From the NCBI GenBank assembly GCA_000482145.1, contig AUXH01000239.1, forward strand, positions 1 to 26,423: DNA of 26,423 bases. Direction: 5' to 3'. Shown in pieces: positions 21,508-26,423 of the stretch. Made by a program: the position numbers and the translations under genes. Each line of letters opens with the position of its first letter. The first letter of the stretch is position 1. The notes beneath the pieces were generated by a model. That model saw only the letters and a program-made list of their open reading frames with translations, ran no database searches and had not been told where the DNA came from. This DNA comes from Strigomonas culicis (taxonomy: Eukaryota; Euglenozoa; Kinetoplastea; Trypanosomatida; Trypanosomatidae).

Positions 21508-24264
21508 TTAGAATGCCTCTTTTATGATTCGGATTCGCTCCTGCCTGTCGCTTGACGCCGCCAACCGCGCGAGCACGGCGGGGCTGTCTGCCGACAGCGG
21601 GCAGCGCGTGAGAAGGCCAGCCAGCACCGCGAGCTCCCGTGCGACCTCCTCGGCAGCGCCGACGTCCTCATCGTCCCCCTCCGAGCCGAGCGGCACGACG
21701 TACTCCGCGTAGCGCGTCAAGGCGCGGTGGAAAAGCTGAGGAAAGAAAACCGGCGGGGGAGCCGCACGCGTCAGGTGCTCCAGCAGCCCCCAGGCCCAGC
21801 GCACCATCCGCAAGAGCCGGTGTACGCCCTTGGCCGTGCCGAACGCATGGGGTGCGTCCAGCAGCCACTCGATGAGCTGCAGCACACGCGTCATGAGGTC
21901 CGCGTTACCGCCAGCAAGGATACAATGTAGTGCTGCGTCACCAAAGAGAATACTCACCTCCTCCGGTGAGGCATACAGCGCGTCCTCCTGTGCAAAGTAT
22001 CGCAGCAGTGCTTGTGCGGTGGCGTCGCCCGCCAGGCGCGGCGGCAGCGCCACGGTGAGCATCACGCAAATCCACCCGTATCGGACATTCGCCGCGTTCC
22101 ACTTCTCCAGCGTCGCTACGTAATGAGACCAGTCGCCGGCTCCGTCGGCGGCGCCGCACACAGCGGCCGCGTAGCGCGCGATGCGCTCACACGCGCGCCG
22201 CACGGCGGGCACGTCGTCGACCGTGCCGAGCAGCTGCAGCAGGTAGTCCAGCACGCCGGGCTCCGCGAGGCGCTGCGAGGCGAGCACCTCCGTCTGGGTC
22301 CGCGCGTCGTGCTGCCGCAGCGCCTGGACCACCTCCGCCGTGCAGGCCGGCACATAGCGCTGCTCGTACAGGAGGCACAGCGCCTCCGCGAGGCACCACT
22401 TCTCGGCCAGGTGTGCCCTGCCGGGGTGCGCGACGGCCAGCGCCCACAGCGCCGCGCCGAGGCCCTGCAGGTGCGCGCGGCAGGCGGGTATGCACGCGTG
22501 GTCCGCGCCGCACGCGCGCAGCTGGAACAGCAGCGCCTCCAGCACGTAGCGCGCGGCGCCCACCGCGCCCTGCCCCACGGCCGCCCCCAGCAGCGCAAGC
22601 AGGCCGCCGACCACCGACGGGGCGCTCTCCACCGGCCACATCGCGTCGGCGCTGCCGCTCGCGCCGGTCCGCACGAAGCGCTCCACGAGCACCGGCAGCA
22701 GCGCGCACTGCGGCAGCAGCAGGCCCGGGGGGGAGGCGAGCAGGCACTCGAGCGCCGCCGGCGCGCTCGTCGCGAAGAACACGAGGCCGCCGCGGTGCAG
22801 CACGCCGGCCTCCACCACCTGGGCCGGCGCACCCCCCAGGAGGCGACACGTCCGCTCGTAGCACGTGAAGAGCGCCACCGCGTACAGGTCGAAGGCGACT
22901 TGGAAGTCCTCCTCGCTCTCCTTCGCCTTCTCGAGCGCGTAGGCCGCCAGCTCCTCCATCGCCTCGGCGGCCCCCTTGCCCGCGAGCAGACCGCCCAAGT
23001 GGCACGCCAGCAGCGTGTGGCACATGGTGAGGAACCCATGCAGCTGGTCCAGCGCCCGCCGCTTGTCGTCGTTTTCCTTCCGCGTCACGGATGCGAACTC
23101 CTCGAAGTCCTCCGGATCATCATCCGCGTCCATCGGCGGGATGTCGGTCGGCCGCAGCACCTGCGTCAGCACACTGATGCCCTCGTACACGCACATGCGG
23201 ATCTCCACCGTCGCCTCGGGCGACTCGAGGATGGAGAGCATGTACTGCGCGCTGGAGGAAAAGAGCCCGTAGAGCGCGTTGTCTGGGCCGAGGTGGAGCA
23301 CAATGTCCTCCGTCGCCGCCTCCAACGCCGAGATGATGATCTTCAGCGAGCTGCACAGCGGCAGCTGGTGCGCCAGCGCCACGGGCAGGCAGGACTGCAG
23401 CAGCGCCGTCGCGGGCGCGTCCATGCGATTGAGGCACTGCAGGACCTGGCACACCGTCCCCACCACCATCTCCGCGGTGTCCGCCTGCGGGTCCCCGAGG
23501 TGCGCGAGGGCCCAGTGCCACTGCCGGCTGGACGGCAGCAGCTCGAAGAGGCGCGCGGCCACCTCCTGCGGCTCGCCCGCCACGCACTCGAAGAGAAAGC
23601 TGACCACCCGCCCGAGCGCCCGCACCTCCGCGGGCAGCACCTCCGCGCCGGCGGGGCCGTGCAGCGCGACGTCGAGGTTCCGCTGCAGGTGTGTGCGCTG
23701 CACGGCCCGGCGCACCGGCCCCAGCGCCACGCGGCGGTCCACCAGCACATCCGCCACGCACGTCAGCAGCTCGCTGTAGTACGCGACGGCCTCGGCGGTC
23801 GGCGTCGGCCGCAGCTCCTCGCACAGCTGCCGCAGCGCGTCCCCGATGTTCTCCGTGCACAGCACCAGCAGCACCGCCTCGCAGCCGATCAGCTGGGCCC
23901 GGGCCGCGGCCGGCAGCGCCGACGGCGACGTCAGCACGGCGTGGTACAGCAGCAGCAGGTCACCCACGCCGCGCGGCCGGCCGTCGAGCGGGCGCGAGAA
24001 GGCCTCGGGGATGTACCTGTAGCAGAGGTTGCGATTGAGAATGCACACGAACTGCAGCGCCGACGGCGAAACGCCGGAGCACGTGAGACAGTGCTGCAGC
24101 AGCTGCGGCGCCAGCGACTCGGAGACGCTGGCGGCGCCCGGCGCGGCCGCGGCTTGCAGCGCGGCGTTCAGCGCAAGAACGGCGGCCGGGTTGTTCGCCT
24201 CGGTGAAGGCGCGCACCATCTCCCACCCCTCTTGCACAGAGGTGGCAACAGCGGGCTGGCTCAT
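21508..24264 (-). CDS. HEAT/ARM-type alpha-solenoid protein, importin-beta/exportin-like
   Basis: The 918-residue protein is helical throughout and Ala/Leu-rich, with helix pairs typical of HEAT repeats. The N-terminal part (helices around 15-35, 50-62, 66-90, then LIGCEAVLLVLC) resembles the start of importin-beta superfamily members. An acidic segment MDADDDPEDFEEF (378-390) followed by basic residues and a long helix resembles the acidic, loop-linked region after the middle repeats of exportins and importin-13/transportin-3-type receptors. A nuclear transport receptor is thus the best guess, but no diagnostic CRIME-domain or specific cargo motif is identifiable by eye. The length is near the low end for that family (usually about 900-1100). 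The gene is very GC-rich, which opens a 759-codon frame on the opposite strand. The start ATG at 24264 is 86 nt from a predicted acceptor. Confidence 0.8.
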   Translation of the reverse strand: MSQPAVATSVQEGWEMVRAFTEANNPAAVLALNAALQAAAAPGAASVSESLAPQLLQHCLTCSGVSPSALQFVCILNRNLCYRYIPEAFSRPLDGRPRGVGDLLLLYHAVLTSPSALPAAARAQLIGCEAVLLVLCTENIGDALRQLCEELRPTPTAEAVAYYSELLTCVADVLVDRRVALGPVRRAVQRTHLQRNLDVALHGPAGAEVLPAEVRALGRVVSFLFECVAGEPQEVAARLFELLPSSRQWHWALAHLGDPQADTAEMVVGTVCQVLQCLNRMDAPATALLQSCLPVALAHQLPLCSSLKIIISALEAATEDIVLHLGPDNALYGLFSSSAQYMLSILESPEATVEIRMCVYEGISVLTQVLRPTDIPPMDADDDPEDFEEFASVTRKENDDKRRALDQLHGFLTMCHTLLACHLGGLLAGKGAAEAMEELAAYALEKAKESEEDFQVAFDLYAVALFTCYERTCRLLGGAPAQVVEAGVLHRGGLVFFATSAPAALECLLASPPGLLLPQCALLPVLVERFVRTGASGSADAMWPVESAPSVVGGLLALLGAAVGQGAVGAARYVLEALLFQLRACGADHACIPACRAHLQGLGAALWALAVAHPGRAHLAEKWCLAEALCLLYEQRYVPACTAEVVQALRQHDARTQTEVLASQRLAEPGVLDYLLQLLGTVDDVPAVRRACERIARYAAAVCGAADGAGDWSHYVATLEKWNAANVRYGWICVMLTVALPPRLAGDATAQALLRYFAQEDALYASPEEVSILFGDAALHCILAGGNADLMTRVLQLIEWLLDAPHAFGTAKGVHRLLRMVRWAWGLLEHLTRAAPPPVFFPQLFHRALTRYAEYVVPLGSEGDDEDVGAAEEVARELAVLAGLLTRCPLSADSPAVLARLAASSDRQERIRIIKEAF

Positions 24265-24636
24265 TGCGAAGTAGGGCTTATTAACGGTTAGTATAATTTA
24301 GTGTTGTTATGATTTAACTCTGAGATTAGTTCTCCTATTATTATTCTGTACTTTCCGTAAAAAAAAAAAAGAGGGGGTAGATAGGGGAGGGATAAAGAGA
24401 AGAAACAGTGAATAAAAAGGCAGCAAACATGCACAGAAAAGGTCAGAGCAATGTGAAGTATAAAATCGAAAAAGAAAGGTGAGAGAAGGGGGAGGCAGTG
24501 CAGGAAAGAAAAACTATACGTTACGTGCGTTCATGCACGGATTGCTCGATAGCAAAACAGATTAAATTTTTGGAGGCAATGTAAATAGTTAGTGTCAAAT
24601 GTAACATGTTAAGAGTAGTGACACAAGAGAAGTGTG
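24265..24636 (-). other. Intergenic region: 3'UTR of the small membrane protein gene and 5'UTR of the HEAT/ARM-like gene
   Basis: This is 372 nt of A/T-rich spacer containing the splice signals of the downstream gene. I see nothing else. Confidence 0.6.
24351..24415 (-). promoter_or_regulatory. Predicted polypyrimidine tract and SL acceptor for the HEAT/ARM-like gene
   Basis: A C/T and T-run tract on the minus strand (about 24415-24359) is followed by ACGGAAAG, with the AG at 24352-24351. The 86-nt 5'UTR has no upstream ATG. Confidence 0.6.
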
Positions 24637-25167
24637 TCAGCCATCAAGTCCGTGCTTAATAGCCGCCTTCCGCTTGCTGTAAATGCTTTCCAAGACGGTT
24701 AGACCTACGAGCTCATCGACAGCCTGCAGATTCTCACGCCGCGCAGACACATCGTCGGAGTAGCCCCTATCTGGCGAGTAGTTGACGCGAATGTCATCCG
24801 GGTAATAATAGTTGAATACTACGGCGTGTGCCACTAAGTAGCCGAGGACAGCGCAGCCGATGGCCCAGTAGTACTCCTTCGTCTCCGCACCCGCCTTCCC
24901 CTCGCGGTCCCGTTTTAGTGCGTCTTCTTCCGCCTGTGCGGCCTGCGCGTACTGGCCGCGCTCCGTCAGCTTGCGGCGCCGGTACGCCAGCTCGTCGCGG
25001 CTCGTGCGGTGCGTCATGGGGTGGTCTGTCAGCGTGTTGCTGTGCATGCTGTCCTCGTACAGGGACGTGGGCGACTTGCGAATGCCGAAGATCTGCGCCG
25101 TGCGCTGGGCTGCCACCTCCGGGCCCGGTGGGACCGCTTTGCATAACAACCGCATCGACCTGAACAT
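24637..25167 (-). CDS. Small single-pass membrane protein, probably mitochondrial
   Basis: The protein is 176 residues long if started at 25167, or 172 if started at the in-frame ATG at 25155. The N-terminus (MFRSMRLLCKAVPPGPEVAA) is basic and could be a mitochondrial presequence. A charged helical section (55-98, rich in Arg/Glu/Ala) leads to one hydrophobic segment of about 21 residues (100-121, YYWAIGCAVLGYLVAHAVVF and on). A Tyr/Asp-rich stretch and a C-terminal helix follow. This layout is common in accessory subunits of mitochondrial inner-membrane complexes, but no specific family is recognised. The in-frame extension up to 25491 is rejected as low-complexity 5' sequence. Codon use matches a real gene (G/C-rich third positions) inside A/T-rich flanks. 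Confidence 0.8.
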   Translation of the reverse strand: MFRSMRLLCKAVPPGPEVAAQRTAQIFGIRKSPTSLYEDSMHSNTLTDHPMTHRTSRDELAYRRRKLTERGQYAQAAQAEEDALKRDREGKAGAETKEYYWAIGCAVLGYLVAHAVVFNYYYPDDIRVNYSPDRGYSDDVSARRENLQAVDELVGLTVLESIYSKRKAAIKHGLDG

Positions 25168-25310
25168 TATGTAAAAAAAAAATGTGTATATATAGATAAA
25201 TATACAAAAACGAAAAAATGTATACAAATATCCTCTTCGTTCTTTGTGGATTCCTTTAAAAATATGAAAAGTGAAGCAAAAAAAAAAAATGAGGGACGGG
25301 AAATAAAAGA
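25160..25310 (-). promoter_or_regulatory. Candidate SL acceptors for the small membrane protein gene
   Basis: One candidate is a T-run and C/T tract (about 25310-25267 on the minus strand) followed by TTTAAAG, with the AG at 25255-25254, giving an 86-nt 5'UTR and the start at 25167. A second T-run (25181-25171) is followed by an AG at 25161-25160, just past that ATG, which would leave 4 nt before the ATG at 25155. The choice decides whether the first four residues are present. Confidence 0.45.
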
Positions 25311-25553
25311 AAAAAATGCAATGAGACAGGAGATGCACTGCATCCGTATCAGATGAAATCAATGCTGAACACGGCAACAATAATGAGTTATCGTAAGCGT
25401 GATAATGTTCATTTGTTTTTGTTACTTTGTTTGTTGTTGTTGTTTTATTCTGAGTTTTGTTTTTTGACTTAATAGTACGAGCTATAAACACCGAGTTATT
25501 ACTGTTTACTTTTCTTAATACTCAAAATGGATCTGCGTTACTAACCTTTTTTT
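25168..25553 (-). other. Intergenic region: 3'UTR of EMC10 and 5'UTR of the small membrane protein gene
   Basis: This is 386 nt of A/T-rich spacer with (TTG)n-like sequence near 25410-25445 and several A-runs. I see no gene. Confidence 0.6.
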
Positions 25554-26333
25554 TTACTTTTTAATGAGGCCCTGAATAACCTGTAGCGCAAAAGGAACAA
25601 CCAAGTACATCCAGTACTTCTGAAAAAAGGTCTTTTCCTCTATCTCAACCTCCTCCTCCACCCATTCGCCATCGGCGTTCTTCACCTTCCGAATAGACTT
25701 CTGCGGCGCTTCCGTCTTCTTCCCGTTTTTGTTCTTGTCTATTTCCTGGAGGTCCTTCAGGTCATTGTACCGCACGGTGGTCATCAGGGCCGTGGGCTGC
25801 TGCAGCGACACGTGCACCTGCATGATCGTCGTCGGAAACAGCTTCTGAATGACCGAGATATCGCACTCGTCGCCGTTGTTCAACTTGGCATGGAAGAAGT
25901 TGGTGTCGCTGCTGAGCTGCAAGCCGATGATGGAGGCCCCGCTGCCGGGGACCACCCGCAGCCTCTCGTGCAGGATGAGGGTGCTCCTATCCACCGGCTC
26001 GAAGCCGCGCACGAGGGAGCAGAACGAGGTGGACACCTCCACCGCGTCCTCCGGATTCTTGGAGTCCGCCGGCAGGGCGCGGTAGAAAACCATATCCGTG
26101 ACCGACAGGCGCTCCTTCTGCTCCTTCGTCATTTCCATGTTCGGCAGCACGGAGGGCTTCAGGCGCGCGGGCGACTGCTGCGTGTGGCGAGACACGGCGA
26201 AGGTGGCGATGTCCGTCCAAGCACCGCTGTCGCCGATGCGACGCTGCAACTTGTACGCCTTGTTCTCTGCATGGACGCTGCACGCCAGCGCCAGCAGAAC
26301 CAGTGTAAGGAAAAGAAAACGGCTCAAATTCAT
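25554..26333 (-). CDS. EMC10: ER membrane protein complex subunit 10
   Basis: The 259-residue protein begins with a signal peptide (MNLSRFLFLTLVLLALACSVHA, likely cut near residue 22-23). A luminal beta-rich domain (about 27-192) follows, with two cysteines (105 and 157) that could pair. After a charged linker (about 200-235) comes FFQKYWMYLVVP (236-247) and a single C-terminal membrane helix. The FFxKYWMYxxP signature just before and within that helix is the hallmark of EMC10. EMC inserts tail-anchored and multipass membrane proteins at the ER, and EMC10 is a luminal accessory subunit. The protein ends in LIKK, so few residues remain on the cytosolic side. The start is the ATG at 26333; the frame can be read from a TTG at 26339, but the first ATG after the predicted acceptor is the real candidate. 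Confidence 0.9.
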   Translation of the reverse strand: MNLSRFLFLTLVLLALACSVHAENKAYKLQRRIGDSGAWTDIATFAVSRHTQQSPARLKPSVLPNMEMTKEQKERLSVTDMVFYRALPADSKNPEDAVEVSTSFCSLVRGFEPVDRSTLILHERLRVVPGSGASIIGLQLSSDTNFFHAKLNNGDECDISVIQKLFPTTIMQVHVSLQQPTALMTTVRYNDLKDLQEIDKNKNGKKTEAPQKSIRKVKNADGEWVEEEVEIEEKTFFQKYWMYLVVPFALQVIQGLIKK

Positions 26334-26342
26334 TTTCAATTA

Positions 26343-26367
26343 CTTGTGTTGCAGAAAAAAAGACAGA

Positions 26368-26408
<41 letters not shown>

Positions 26409-26420
26409 GAGAAGAAGTGG
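26343..26420 (-). promoter_or_regulatory. EMC10: Predicted (CT)n polypyrimidine tract and SL acceptor for EMC10
   Basis: On the minus strand a long (CT)n tract (26405-26371) continues into a T/C-rich stretch ending in ACACAAG, with the AG at 26344-26343. The genomic 5'UTR is then 9 nt. The tract is the (GA)n microsatellite seen on the + strand. Confidence 0.7.
26371..26405. repeat. (GA)n microsatellite, about 17 units
   Basis: This is a perfect GA dinucleotide run on the + strand. On the transcribed-strand sense it is (CT)n and serves as the likely polypyrimidine tract of EMC10, so its length could affect trans-splicing. Confidence 0.95.
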
Positions 26421-26423
26421 TAC

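Noticed and set aside
22012..24291. A 759-codon + strand open frame
   Set aside because: It is antisense to the HEAT/ARM-like gene, rich in Arg/His/Gln/Gly as expected from reversed GC-rich codons, with no domain pattern and no splice signal suited to the + strand.
25168..25491. In-frame extension of the small membrane protein with extra hydrophobic stretches
   Set aside because: Lys/Asn/Thr and Phe/Tyr/Ile low complexity from A/T-rich non-coding DNA, including T-runs that serve as splice signals.
26334..26339. Start of EMC10 two codons earlier
   Set aside because: The codon there is TTG, not ATG; the ATG at 26333 is the proper start.
1..26423. CRISPR arrays, insertion sequences and retroposons
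   Set aside because: No regularly spaced direct repeats, terminal repeats, transposase or reverse-transcriptase frames were seen; the only simple repeats are dinucleotide and homopolymer runs.

Overview
This window is nuclear DNA from a kinetoplastid protist, most likely a trypanosomatid. All twelve convincing genes lie on the minus strand, none shows an intron, and they are separated by short A/T-rich spacers. Almost every start codon is preceded on the coding strand by a polypyrimidine tract (seen as A/G-rich DNA on the + strand) and then an AG. This is the layout of a unidirectional polycistronic unit matured by spliced-leader trans-splicing and polyadenylation. A phosphoglycerate kinase with an insertion like that of trypanosome PGKA, and a protein with the YxP...VDxxLxKYxGxEE repeats seen in kinetoplastid proteins, support this. 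The genus cannot be fixed from sequence alone. Coding GC ranges from moderate (left third) to very high (19.6-24.3 kb).

In transcription order (right to left): EMC10, an ER membrane complex subunit (26333-25554); a small single-pass, probably mitochondrial protein (25167-24637); a HEAT/ARM-like importin/exportin-type protein (24264-21508); a six-bladed kelch protein (20851-19592); a long non-coding spacer (about 1.1 kb); a helical-repeat protein vaguely like FASTK/OPR proteins (18467-16185); a protein with four kinetoplastid repeats, an Ala/Arg/Glu-rich linker and two possible PH-like domains (15912-13186); an LRR protein with degenerate EF-hand-like segments (12543-11428); a beta-propeller plus coiled-coil protein (10993-8702); a TMTC-type O-mannosyltransferase (8446-5918); a MORN-repeat protein (5569-4241); an NB-ARC/STAND NTPase with a mitochondrial-type N-terminus (3803-2118); and a PGKA-like protein with a damaged substrate site (1677-175).

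The genes do not form one pathway, as is normal for kinetoplastid transcription units. Two act in the secretory pathway (EMC10, TMTC), two or three are probably mitochondrial, and several are repeat scaffolds of the kind often found in the flagellum and cytoskeleton. The most interesting items are the PGK homologue that lacks the catalytic arginine and other 3-phosphoglycerate ligands, the STAND NTPase, the TMTC enzyme in a unicellular lineage, and the repeat/PH-like architecture at 13-16 kb. No mobile element, tRNA, rRNA or CRISPR array was recognised.
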